Shown piece by piece: positions 46,870 to 58,500 of a stretch of DNA of 64,000 nucleotides (position 1 is the stretch's first letter; each line of letters opens with the position of its first letter). The position numbers were made by a program, and so were the translations under genes. This stretch comes from Symsagittifera roscoffensis. Taxonomy: Eukaryota > Xenacoelomorpha > Acoela > Convolutidae. The notes beneath the pieces were generated by a model. That model ran no database searches and was not told the DNA's origin. It worked only from the letters and a program-made list of their open reading frames with translations. The DNA lies in contig NC_087064.1 of the NCBI RefSeq assembly GCF_963678635.1, positions 6,610,411 through 6,674,410 on the forward strand, given 5' to 3'.

Positions 46870-49832
46870 TGTATGTTTTTATGGCGCTCCTGGGTGTTAT
46901 TCTTTTATAACATCATGACCGGCGGAACCGTTAACGAGCACTCCGCGCCGAGCGGATCCTCACATTAACGCCCTTATTAGGCCTAAACCGCCGGGGCGGA
47001 AGGGTAGTTCGGAACGCGGAGGCCTTCCGGATTGCCGTGAATAGTTTTTTTACCTAGTTAAGACCGAAAATTCACGAACCAGGAAGGGTGGGGGGATCGG
47101 CCGTCTCCTCGTCCCCTGAGTGGTTGGTGACCAAAAACACTTAAAGATATAAGTAAAACCAAACAAAAAATAGTATAGTACCCAAGAAAAACAAAAAACA
47201 AAAAAAATAACCGAAAAAACCAAAAACAGTAAAAAAGTAAAAAATCAGTAGAAATCATCCCCCCAGACAAGATGTGATTCAACCCCCCCGTTTGTTGTTG
47301 ATAGATATATTGTTGTTACAGGCATTTATATCAGTCAGGATCGTTACGATCAATTTTGTGGCCCGTTTGTGAGGCTTGTACTGTAGGGTTATTTGAGCAT
47401 TTAAGCACGTTAATGATAAATTGCGCTCAATCCGGAAGGGTCAGCTGATTTGCGCTCAATTCGGAAGGGTCCTGGGTGAAGACCGATCCGGCAAGCAGTA
47501 CAAGGAGCAACAAGAAGGGGCTCAACGACAACAACAATCGACTGTTGGGTATCGTTAACAAGTTTTGTATCCCTTTTGGTACAAAAAGTAAGATAGTAAT
47601 CTGTGGGGGGCTCGACAGTGCTGCACTGTAGTGACCCTTCACCGAACTGCGAATATCCGAGTTAAGCACCTTAATTCGGATAATAAACAAACCCGGAGGG
47701 GTATAGTATTACTAATATTATTACTTATATAGCCTATATTAATAGTCTTATATCGTTTTTCAGTGAAAAACAACGAAAACAGACCGGTTTTTAGGGTCAA
47801 AATAGCGATATTTTGATCCCCCCACAAGTCGCGATTTTTAAGATATCGATAATTTTTGAAACGGAAAAAAGCGCTAAGTTAGTGTGTTACATCGTAACTG
47901 CACTACTTTAATAAGTAGAACCGGTTAACTTTAGTTCGGAAGTGGTTGGAACTAGTTTGGTACCAAAAACCAAATTTTCCCATTTTTTGATAGTAAGAAA
48001 CACTATAAAATCAGAAAATTTTTTGAAATCTTTGAGTTAGGACAGTAAAAATAGTTGTTCGGACAACGTCCACTAGTGAATCTACGAGTTTGAAAACCCG
48101 CTACCCGAAAGCCTTCCGGGTTGCAGAGAAATCGAATATAACGTGTTTGATTTGGTGGATTCATCAATCCGGAGGAGTCCAGGTAGCATAGTTTTTCGCA
48201 AATTTTTTCTACAAAAGCGTTTTAGATCGGGTCTTTTGCATTGAACTAGAAGAGTATAGGCCTTCGGAGCTCAGATCAATAATTTTTAGGTCGAAAGGAC
48301 CAGATTTGCGGAAAAAGTTAGGCGGAACCTATAAGAGAGAAAATTTTTGAGTTTGGAAAAAAGACGTTTTGGTTAATAACTTTGAAACTACAGAGCATAT
48401 CGAGTTGATCTTGGTACCAATAGATCAGAGATTAGCTGAGCTTACTGACAGGATCGGGAAATTTCCCGGAAAAACGAGCGAGAAAATTTTTTGAGATTGT
48501 TTTTAGCAAATTACACAAATCCGGAGGGGTACACCCTTCACGTTTTATAAATTTTTCTGAAAAACCCTTATACCCCTACCAAAAAATGATAGCGATTGAA
48601 CTAAGTAACTTAGGACAGTTCTAGACAAAAAGGGAGGGCTGAAGGCACAAGACAACCATAATAGAGTCGAAATTAGGCAAGTGATAAGACCCTTCACCGT
48701 TAGTGTGAATTGTCAAATAAGTGCCTTAACTTCAATCCGGAGGGGTCTAAGAAAGGACCCTATACCCTTCCCAGTTAATTCAAACAGCATAAAAGCAACG
48801 CAGAACGTATCCGGAGGGGTATAAGCTGAAATTAAGAAAACTACGAAAAGCTACTTTGACAGAGCTAAGGGCTCCGAATCCGGAGGGGTCTACTTTCCAC
48901 AAAACCGGAGGGGTCCGAATCCGGAGGGGTCTTATAGTTGCTAATTCGTAGGGGTCCAAATCCGGAGGGGTCTACTATTAACTAACTCGGAGGGGTCCCA
49001 ATCCGGAGGGGTCTATATTCTGACAGTCCGGAAGGGTCCTATTTGTGCCAATCCGGAGGGGTATTATTTTATTAAGGACTTAGGTAAACGAAAGAAAGAC
49101 TAAAAAGCGAGAGGTATTAGGTTATTAATACACAGGCTAGGTATCAGTGACTGCACTGGTAACTTGCCTTTCAAAAAGAACCAGACTAATACAAAACAGG
49201 TCCGGATATTCGCGACACTAAGTCTAAATTAAAAAGAGCGTGACTCATTGGTGTGGATTGAAACATAATACGTTTTTGGGAAAAGTGACTGCCCTGAGGA
49301 TTTTAGTAGGTCTAGCTCGGGCAGTCCGAAGGCAGATAAGTAACACAGTACTCGGTGGGTACAATAGACGCCCACTTGAGAAAATTACTGCCTTCAAAGT
49401 TTTGTCTGTTTGGTGCAGCACCAAGCAGGGAAAGCTTTTTCTTTAAAAGACAGGTTCGACTATTGTACTGCGACCGACTAAGAGTACAAGACACATAGGT
49501 TTTTTTATATATACATTCATATTGTGTCAATATATATTTTTGTTTTTGATTTTAAATCAACGTAAACTGTGCTTGATTGGGTAGTGAATACACTATCTTT
49601 TAAATTGACTGATAACATCATATTGTGCTAGTTTCCAGATCTTTGGACCGATAATCGGTTAGTGTGAATAAATTTTATACAAACTGTACTCTGACAACAT
49701 GCAGGGATTCGTGGTCACTATTTAATAGAATCTGGTGAAATTTATTGTGTTGTGTCATTATTATTGTTAATAAAACTATAAGGTCTCTAGCAATTGAGTC
49801 AAGAGTAGGCATAGGAAAGTGACAAATAGAGA
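46870..49832 (+). other. ~3 kb leader of giant element copy 2, with primer-site candidate and motif array
   Basis: Possible primer site TGGCGCTCCTGGGTG at 46,882-46,896. The CCGGAGGGG motif recurs in sense orientation from ~47,690 and densely at 48,170-49,070. No coding frame is conserved with copy 1 other than trivial short ones. Confidence 0.75.
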
Positions 49833-51536
49833 ATGAGTTTAGACAAGTCAAGGGTACCAAAACGAGGTAATAGCTCTAGGAAATTCATACCTGAAAAGCA
49901 AAGAAACACGATGACCGATCCTTTTGTGGATTGGATCAAGCGATCCCGGTCTGACAAAAGGGGGACGGTTTCAGGCAGAATGGTTGAAACGAGAAGTCAA
50001 AAGACCTCAGAAGAGCGAAGAGAACTGTTAGAAGTGGAGGTCAATACGGACCATACCATGAATGACAACCAGGAAGTAAATGAACTGGAAGGGAGAGGCA
50101 GAAGGCTGGCGAGTGAATCTACCCCGGTAGAACAAGGCCATGATTTTGCCACTTCCACCGGGACATTGGATCGAGAAGAGATGTCGGAACTGTCCGACAT
50201 CTCAACTGAGGTAGCGGCAACGAGAAGATCTCCGACAGACAACACTATGATGGCAAGCGGAACTGGGAAACAAACGACATCATCATCGTTCTCAGAAAGA
50301 ATGAAGAACACCTTCGGAAACATCTTTCCATTCAGCATGGGAGGAGGAGCAGGAAACGATGGTGAGTCTCAGGAGGAAGAAGATGAAGAGGAGCAAGGGG
50401 ACTCTGGATCTCAAGTGAGCCTCAATAGTTCGATCCAGGAGAGTGAGGCACACGTCGGAAGAGAGACTGGAACCATGGACAAATTTGGTGTAGTGACAAC
50501 GATAAGCAAAGAGGCAAACACACCAGGCCAGTCAAAAGACTTCGCAATTAGAGCAAGTTCGGAGCCACAACCTGGTGAGAATAAAACCAGAGGGCTCGGC
50601 AACGCGTTAATTGATCCTGAAATAAATAAAGAAAAGACGTTGAAGCAGAGAGTCAAGGCCCGGATCTCGACAAGCACGAAGTTACCTGGGACCAACAGGG
50701 TTACACCACCACTAGTAACGCCACTCGTGGATAACGGGGCAGCACTAGAGGAAGCCTTAAACAACATAGTGGACAGTTTAGGAGAACAAAACGAGCAAAT
50801 GTCAATAAGGATGAGTGAACTAGAAAGAGCAGTTCACATTGAGAGGGAAAGGCTGCGGGAAGAAATAAACCGCAACAGACAAGAAGTTGACAGGAGCGAA
50901 AAACGCTTGAAAGAGAGAACGGATGAACACATGACGAGGAACTTGTCGCGAATGACAAGAGAGGCGGAACAGAGGGAGTTACGCTTAAGAGCCGACATGG
51001 AGAAGTTAAGAATTCAGCAAGAGCAGTCTCTTGGGACTCTTGACACAAAGATAGATGCGATGATGGAGAGGCGAACTCAGGCTATCATGGACAGGTTGGA
51101 CGGGCTACTAAGCAGCAAGAGTGGACCAAAAGAAGGAGAACCGAATTTGGGAGGTCCCAGCAGGGAACCGAAGGTGAACTTCAATGAACATCAAAAGAGG
51201 AAGACGTATGGATCCACTAGAGGCAGGGGCAGTTCATCAGGCTATGCCACAAGGGATAATGGAGCATGGGGCCCGAACAATAGAGCAAGTTCAACGGGAA
51301 CAGACAAACCTCTAACGAACGACCAACGCAAGGCACACATGCGACTGGGAGAAGTGATTCCGGCAACAGGGGGCATGCAAGCCCGAGGAGGAGTCATGTG
51401 GGCCAAGCGGGAAGTGCTCACGGTGATTCGGATTGCAGGGATGCACCGCACACAGAGCCTTCGACGAGGTGTGAGGACACTCAAACGGGACACTCAAGGG
51501 ATGCTACTGCAATGGCCACGGCATTTGAACCCCTGA
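49833..51536 (+). CDS. Gag N-terminal region, copy 2
   Basis: Same ATG as copy 1. Coiled-coil region conserved. A one-base loss in a G-run near 51,295 (copy 1 has four G, copy 2 three) shifts the last ~80 codons out of frame and ends at 51,536. The original frame continues as the 51,398-55,513 frame. Confidence 0.85.
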   Translation: MSLDKSRVPKRGNSSRKFIPEKQRNTMTDPFVDWIKRSRSDKRGTVSGRMVETRSQKTSEERRELLEVEVNTDHTMNDNQEVNELEGRGRRLASESTPVEQGHDFATSTGTLDREEMSELSDISTEVAATRRSPTDNTMMASGTGKQTTSSSFSERMKNTFGNIFPFSMGGGAGNDGESQEEEDEEEQGDSGSQVSLNSSIQESEAHVGRETGTMDKFGVVTTISKEANTPGQSKDFAIRASSEPQPGENKTRGLGNALIDPEINKEKTLKQRVKARISTSTKLPGTNRVTPPLVTPLVDNGAALEEALNNIVDSLGEQNEQMSIRMSELERAVHIERERLREEINRNRQEVDRSEKRLKERTDEHMTRNLSRMTREAEQRELRLRADMEKLRIQQEQSLGTLDTKIDAMMERRTQAIMDRLDGLLSSKSGPKEGEPNLGGPSREPKVNFNEHQKRKTYGSTRGRGSSSGYATRDNGAWGPNNRASSTGTDKPLTNDQRKAHMRLGEVIPATGGMQARGGVMWAKREVLTVIRIAGMHRTQSLRRGVRTLKRDTQGMLLQWPRHLNP

Positions 51537-54500
51537 ACAGGTCTCTGGAGACATTCCTGACGAGGTTATCTAAAACCAATGAACGCAGTGAGAAGTCCAG
51601 GAGAGTCTTTAAGAAGCCAAGATGCTACAAAGACGAATCTGATGGCTGTATTGATACCTGGATAGAGGTAATGAAGCTGCATTTCGAGGAAGAGGACTTG
51701 TCTGAGAGACAGGAATGCAGCGCGCTCACCAGCAACTTAGAGGGGACAGCCCTGAACTGTGTCATGGCCAAAAAACAGTATCAACGTGACACTGCAGAGA
51801 AAATCTTCGAAATCTTGTTAAACCGTTTCGGATCAGGGGTGCAGGGGCACCAGGCGATGATGCGCTTCGAGAAACGGAGGCAACGGGAGGATGAAACCAT
51901 ATACAAGTTTCTCGATGATTTGGAAATGCTGAGAAGACACAGCCAACCGGATGAGTCAAACCGAAGGATGAACCTGGCCGTAGCCTCAAAATTCATCGAT
52001 GGTGTGAAAAATGATGAACTTCGTACGATGCTAGCAACGCATTACACACCACTATCAACTAATGCGCCAACACCGGAGGAGTTGAGGCTCAAATCAAAAG
52101 AGTATCTATTGTTGAAACCTCCTTCGAGATCTGGATATTGCAAGAACAATTATGGCAATTTTAACAACGGACCAGCAAACCAAGGGAACAATTGGTACAA
52201 ACCGAGGGATGATATGGACAAGAGACGCTCTTGTGCTAATTGTAGTTCGACAGACCATCATGTGTCAGCATGCCCAGCTTACAAACAAGGCATGAAAGCA
52301 ATAGGCTTTAGCCTCGAGGACGAAGATGCGTCAGAGTTGGACCATGAGGATTTCATGAGAGGAGTAATTGCGAAATTCGGCCCGAGGTGCTTCTTTTGCA
52401 ACTTGGAAGGTCATTTTAAATCAGATTGTCCGCAATTCTGGGATGCAGTGGCAGACATCAAGCATCCAAGACATGAAGAAGCTTTGTCAGGAGTGAAAGC
52501 CAGCAAGGCTCGACTTTTGAGCGAAGTGGAGGCACGCAGAAAGGATAAACCTCAAGAGCTGGCGGCAAAGAAAATGCAAGCGGTAACAGGGGAGACACAT
52601 GAGCCGGAACCAGCAACTGCGGCTGAGGACTTCAAGATCGATTATAAGGCAGCCGCAAGGGATGCGCTAAATAGAGTACAACAGGAATTGGTCACGAAAG
52701 AGATCGAACAAAAAGTGAAACTTGAACTGGAAAATGAAAAGCTTCAGGAGCAATTGAATACCTTCGTAGCAACGGAGGTCGAAGAGACGAAAACACCAAG
52801 CAGTTTAGATATGAAACTTAAAGTGATCTCCGGTAAGAGGTTCGGCATGGCGCCGCAAGGAAAGAGGATACAGTCGATAGTCTCAGTGGCTGGACACCAG
52901 GTAATAAGAAATCTGAGTGAACCATCAGAGTTCACTTTAATGCATTTGGACACATATGCAGATTATCTGAGGCAGGTGGAGCCACGCACTGAGTCGAGAG
53001 CTGTGCGAGCACTACTAACGACGGGTGGCCCTCGCATGAAGAAACTTCATGGACGCTACCTAGAAGTCTACGGGCCGTATCAAGTGATGCTGAACGTGGA
53101 TGGAATTAGTATCTACACCAGGACTTACATAACAACAGATGATGACCAGATGGGGCAGATCTATTTGGGTGAAGAGGAACTCAAAGTCCGCAGAATAGGC
53201 CATGACGCCATGATGGAACAAGACGCGGTACACATTGGATATGAAGCAGATGTGACAGCACACCTGCTCGACACCAACGGAACAAAAATCGGAGTCACAG
53301 GGCTTCTGGACACAGGAGCGGTGGTGAGTGTGATGCCGATAAAAACTTGGGAAAGAATGGGCTTCACACGGGAAGATCTAATTCCTACGAACCTCCGACT
53401 GGCCGCCGCAAATCGAGGAGCCATCTACGTAGCCGGAAGAACACCGATAACGGTCCTTCACATGGGAGGACGAGACCTTTGGATGAGCTTCCTGGTGGTA
53501 GAGAATCTGGACGACGCCGACCAATTCATCTTGGGCAGAGATTTTGTCAGGAATTTTGACGTGATGATTGACTTGAACAACGGTCTAATACGGATTAGAA
53601 ACCCGGACCGAAAGTATGTTAAGAGACCAATTAATAGGATAATAACAGATGAAAATAAAGTGCCAGTTTTTTTGGATAGAAAAGTAAAGTTACAACCAGG
53701 ACAAGCTGTAGTAGCAATTTTTAGAATGAGAAATTTAAATTCGTTAAGTGATAGCAAACAGGTTTGCTTAATACCGAATCCAAATAGTCAGAGTTCGGTG
53801 ATTTTAGGCCGGAGCTTCTCGGTAACGCGAAACGGACTGTGTGTCGGTGTGTTGTTGAACACACTGGACACCACGGTTTCAATCCAGCGTGGAAAGAAGC
53901 TTGGCTACGCTTTGCCGATGAGGACCGACTATGAGGAGACACAAAACTTGAAGAAACATAATGTGAAAGACTGTCCTTATCATGCCAATAAAGATAAAAT
54001 TTTAAAGAGGATTAATGAATTAAAATCTATTCATAAATGGTTTTCAATGAAATCCGAAACGGACGACGGCTTATCAAGCTGCTCGAATTTTCCGGAACGC
54101 CCCTCGTCATACGAACTAGAATCTGACAAACCGGTTTTGCCGGAGATAGAACATTTAAAAGGAAAAATAGGTGAGGGAGATTTCGAAAAATTGCGGGACC
54201 TCCTAAATCGGAACGCCAAAGTATTTTCAAAACATAAGGCGGACATCGGTTGCTGTAATTTCGTCGAACACGAAATCGAACTAGAAGAGGGCGCCGTTCC
54301 CCATAGGGAAGGCGCAAGGCGAATGACGCCACATAAATCGGAAGCGTGCCGAGCGGAAATAGAAATGTTGCTTGAATACGACATGATAGAACCCTCGAAA
54401 TCGCCGTGGGCTTGCGGGATAGTCATGGCGAAAAATAAAGGGGGGCAGCTTAGATTTTGTTGCGACTTTCGTTACTTGAACGCGGTAACGATTAAAGATG

Positions 54501-55513
54501 CGTACCCGATACCGCGAATAGACGAGAGCCTATCTAAACTTGGTGATGCAAAGTTCTTCACCACATTGGACTTGGGTTCTGCCTTCTGGCAGGTTCCTTT
54601 GCGGAAGAAGGATAGGGAAAAAACCGGTTTCGCGTGCGAATTGGGGTTGTACCAGTGGAGGAGGATGCCCTTCGGCTTGTGCAATGCAACGGCCACTTTT
54701 CAAAGACTGATGGCTCAGGCTTTGACGAGAGTAACCAAGAAGTACGGGAATCTCGTGATGTGTTACGTGGATGACGTGGTCATAGCGACACCGACCCTGG
54801 AAGACCACATTGATAGACTCGATGAGGTCTTTGGATGCATGAAAAGAGCAGGATTAAAGTGCAAACCATCGAAATGTGAAATCCTTAGGGATTCAATAAA
54901 GTACCTAGGAAGGATGGTGGATAGGCATGGCGTGAGGCCGGACCCGGAAGCAGTGGAAGCAGTGTTGACATGGAAAGCTCCTAGAACGGACACACAGCTC
55001 ATGAGCTTCCTAGGGTTTGCCAATTACTACCGTGAATTCATTAAAGGATATGCGGACAAGGTGTATCCGATGCAGAAGCTGATGCGCAACAAAGGGAAGA
55101 AGTTCGAATGGAACGATGAGGCACAAGTTGCTTTCGAGAACATAAAGCGGGAACTGTGCGAAGCGCCAGTGCTGGGCATGCCTACAGAAAAGGGCATGTA
55201 TATTCTTGACACAGACGCATCGGTGGTGGCCATCTCAGGAATATTGCATCAAGAGCAAGAATGGAACGGAAGAACAGTTCTCCGTCCCATTGCATACGGC
55301 AGCAAAGTCTTGAGTGACACAGAGATGAAATATGGCGCACCAAAAGCAGAAATGTTTGCAGTAGTCACCGTCGTGGAGAAGTACCGTGCATACTTGGGGA
55401 GCGCTCCCTTCAAGTTACGCGTGGACAACAGAGCGTTATCCTGGTTGAAGACCTACTCGATGGATCAGAGTTATATTGGTAGATGGATAGTAAGACTGGA
55501 TGGCTACCATTGA
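51398..55513 (+). CDS. Gag-Pol central part, copy 2: capsid to RNase H
   Basis: 1,371 codons. The GTG at 51,398 is only the first alternative start codon of a frame that is open further upstream. Contains the capsid region, two CCHC knuckles, DTGA protease, an RT with an intact motif A ('FTTLDLGSAFW') and YVDD, and most of RNase H. It stops at 55,511-55,513 because one base is missing compared with copy 1 at the same place, just before the RNase H His/Asp block. Confidence 0.92.
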   Translation: MGQAGSAHGDSDCRDAPHTEPSTRCEDTQTGHSRDATAMATAFEPLNRSLETFLTRLSKTNERSEKSRRVFKKPRCYKDESDGCIDTWIEVMKLHFEEEDLSERQECSALTSNLEGTALNCVMAKKQYQRDTAEKIFEILLNRFGSGVQGHQAMMRFEKRRQREDETIYKFLDDLEMLRRHSQPDESNRRMNLAVASKFIDGVKNDELRTMLATHYTPLSTNAPTPEELRLKSKEYLLLKPPSRSGYCKNNYGNFNNGPANQGNNWYKPRDDMDKRRSCANCSSTDHHVSACPAYKQGMKAIGFSLEDEDASELDHEDFMRGVIAKFGPRCFFCNLEGHFKSDCPQFWDAVADIKHPRHEEALSGVKASKARLLSEVEARRKDKPQELAAKKMQAVTGETHEPEPATAAEDFKIDYKAAARDALNRVQQELVTKEIEQKVKLELENEKLQEQLNTFVATEVEETKTPSSLDMKLKVISGKRFGMAPQGKRIQSIVSVAGHQVIRNLSEPSEFTLMHLDTYADYLRQVEPRTESRAVRALLTTGGPRMKKLHGRYLEVYGPYQVMLNVDGISIYTRTYITTDDDQMGQIYLGEEELKVRRIGHDAMMEQDAVHIGYEADVTAHLLDTNGTKIGVTGLLDTGAVVSVMPIKTWERMGFTREDLIPTNLRLAAANRGAIYVAGRTPITVLHMGGRDLWMSFLVVENLDDADQFILGRDFVRNFDVMIDLNNGLIRIRNPDRKYVKRPINRIITDENKVPVFLDRKVKLQPGQAVVAIFRMRNLNSLSDSKQVCLIPNPNSQSSVILGRSFSVTRNGLCVGVLLNTLDTTVSIQRGKKLGYALPMRTDYEETQNLKKHNVKDCPYHANKDKILKRINELKSIHKWFSMKSETDDGLSSCSNFPERPSSYELESDKPVLPEIEHLKGKIGEGDFEKLRDLLNRNAKVFSKHKADIGCCNFVEHEIELEEGAVPHREGARRMTPHKSEACRAEIEMLLEYDMIEPSKSPWACGIVMAKNKGGQLRFCCDFRYLNAVTIKDAYPIPRIDESLSKLGDAKFFTTLDLGSAFWQVPLRKKDREKTGFACELGLYQWRRMPFGLCNATATFQRLMAQALTRVTKKYGNLVMCYVDDVVIATPTLEDHIDRLDEVFGCMKRAGLKCKPSKCEILRDSIKYLGRMVDRHGVRPDPEAVEAVLTWKAPRTDTQLMSFLGFANYYREFIKGYADKVYPMQKLMRNKGKKFEWNDEAQVAFENIKRELCEAPVLGMPTEKGMYILDTDASVVAISGILHQEQEWNGRTVLRPIAYGSKVLSDTEMKYGAPKAEMFAVVTVVEKYRAYLGSAPFKLRVDNRALSWLKTYSMDQSYIGRWIVRLDGYH

Positions 55514-58500
55514 TAATCGAACATAGGATGCGTGATAAACACCAGAATGCTGACAGCCTCAGTAAGAAAACTGAGTTCTATGAAAGATTGGAGCAGAAGC
55601 AGGCCAATCAGGCGGAAATAAAGGAGGGATTCTCGTTTCTGGACAAAGAAACTTATGAAGCGCTTCCCTTAACGAGATGGTTGGATAAGTCTGGACATCC
55701 AATTCCAGGGCACCCTGAGTTACCTGTAGCGAAAGCAGCCGAGATAAAGATCCTGTCAAAGGAGGACCCGGTCCCCTTGGATCTGTTGCTGCGCTCGAAC
55801 CTGGTCCAGCAAGAACTCTCTCGCATGAATATAAACAGCCTCTCATTATTGGATAAAGCGGTGCAAGTCACACCCCAAGTGATGCGGATGCTGGGTGGAT
55901 TGTTAGAAAGAGAAGTGACCAGAGATAACCCCGAGTGGACAGCAGCAGTGGCATCGCTGACAGTCAGTGAGAAGGTCAAGATCATGCCGTCCAGACGACA
56001 ACACGAAGAGAACGAGAGGGATTGTAGGACAATAGTTCAGCAACTAGTATCCTCAATACCCCAAGAGATTTTAACCAGTACTTCTTACGGACAGAAAGGA
56101 CAGGAGAGCGGCAAGCGAAAGAAAACTGTCACCTTTGTAGACCGGGATAAAGAGGGTGAAGTTGTAGAACAAAATCGGCTGCAAGACTATTTGTCCGGGG
56201 AGAAGGATAAGGAGAAAAACCAGCGATCACAAGATCAACACCCGGGACAAGTGAATTTGTCCGGGGAGTCCGAGATAGACGAGAAAATTCCTGATGAGAA
56301 ACAGGACCTAGAGAACAAGGTTTTGTCCGGGGAGTTCAGATGGATGCGAAGGAAATACAGACATGATCTGGAGGAGCGTGCAGTCTCCAGCACAACACCT
56401 TCGACGGATGATGATTCCCGAAACTCAGGAATGGATACCTATTCCGACAGGAATTCGACCTCGGGATCAGAACTGTCAGAACTAGCGATACACACGCTAC
56501 TAGTGGAAACTCGGGCGAGAGACCTGGACAGAGAGGTGTACCAGGATCCGGACAGCGATCGCTACCTTATACCGAGCGAAAGTGTCTTTGACAACGCAGC
56601 GGATGACTTGGAGACAATAGCGGTATCGAAACGCTCGATAAGCCTGTTGCCGCAGAAAGAGGCAGTCAGGACTGATCTTCAACCGTTTCAGCAAGAAACA
56701 CAACCGTTGGCGAAGATTTGGTGCGTTAAGATGGAGGAAGACACACATCAGCCCAACGAGCTGAATAGTCAGATGAGGGTCATGAAGACGTACTTGAAGG
56801 CGAGATACAGACTCTCGGACCTTCTAAGGGCGCAGAGAAATGATCGCATGACAAGCAACCTGAAAAGATGGATTGAGAATGGTTCTCCGGATAAAGGGGA
56901 CCTCGAGGAAGATAGTTATCGCATCCTGAGACAATACTTCATGCAAAAGGAAGGGAGGTTATATTTGAACAAGGACGGGATTGTGGCTTGCAAAAGAAGG
57001 GAGGAAGACAGAGTCCTATACAAGTATAACGCGATAGTGTTACCGCAACTCTATCAGACAGAATTATTATTCAGGTCACATGATCAAATGGGCCATCAGG
57101 GGATCGACAAAGAATATCAGAGGATCCTGAAGCGCTTTGAGTGGCCTGGGATGAAAAAGGCATGCGAGAAATGGGTGACAGCATGTCTGTCATGCCAACA
57201 GGTCAAGGATCCTAGGAAGTTGCGATTTCCTTTACAATCGATTGAGTCGTCTGAATTCAACGAGGTGGTGCAGATAGATCACCAGAAGATATGCATGACA
57301 GACAGCGGTTACAACCAAGTCTTGGTCATGATAGATCACTTCACGAAGTATGCAGAGGCCGTGCCCTGCATAACTGCCTCGGCGGAAGAGACATGTGACC
57401 ACCTGATCAATACGTGGATAGCAAGACATGGTTGTCCAATGACGTTTCAATCGGACAATGGAACGGCTTTCGTAGGCGAGCTTACGAAAGAGCTTATGAG
57501 ACGGTCACAAGTCGCTCAGGCTCACTCCAAGACATACCACCCTCAGACGAATGGCTTAGTGGAAAGACAGAATAGGACGTTAGTGTCGATGCTGAGGGTA
57601 TATTGTTCCAGGTACATGACCGATTGGGACAGATACCTTCCACAGGTGATGGGAGCTTATAATAGCACGCAACACTCCACCACTGGAGTTAGTCCACACA
57701 TGATGCTGACGGGATACGAGAAGTCTTTACCCTTGACATTCTTCTACCCAGAATATGAGGGAAAGAAAACGTCCCCACAGGTCTACGTGAGGGATGTGAT
57801 CAAACGCCAACAGGAATTGAACGATTTGTGTAGACGAAACACTCAGCAGGCACAGGCAAGGCAGAGGAAAAGATTCGACAAGAAAGCAGCTGGCGCAAAG
57901 GCTTACTCGGTGGGAGACTACGTATGGGTATTTAAGAACGTTATACCACCGAAAGGAACAAAGAAGCTTCTAAAGAAATGGAGGGGACCCTTCATGATTA
58001 CAGAGGTGCACCAAGAGGGACGCTTTTATAGACTGAGTACTGGCCGAGCCGCCCACTACGAAAACATCAAGCCACACAATCCATCGACAGAAGACTGGTG
58101 TATACCTGCAGACATGGAAGAAGGGGATTATTTAATGATGGATCCTGCTTGTGAGGTCAATGAAAAAGGCACCAGGGAGAAGAACGATGGAAACGAAATC
58201 GTAGAGGAAGGTACGGATACACCGCTGGACCTGGATCCAAACGAAAAGATCGAAGCGGACGATGAAACCTTACCCTACGCAGAAGAGGATTGGCAGGATC
58301 CCGAACAGACAGAGGTTCCCAAGAACTTGGAACCAGATCTTCCGTTCACGATTCAGAATCGTCAGAAGGACGGGACGAGACCAAGAAAGAAATACAATCC
58401 TTACGGTGACGACTTTGCAGTGGATGGGATAGATCTAAAGAAAGTAGTGGAGGAAGTAGTGGGTTTAGAAGAAATAACTGTGTCACAAGACATTGACATA

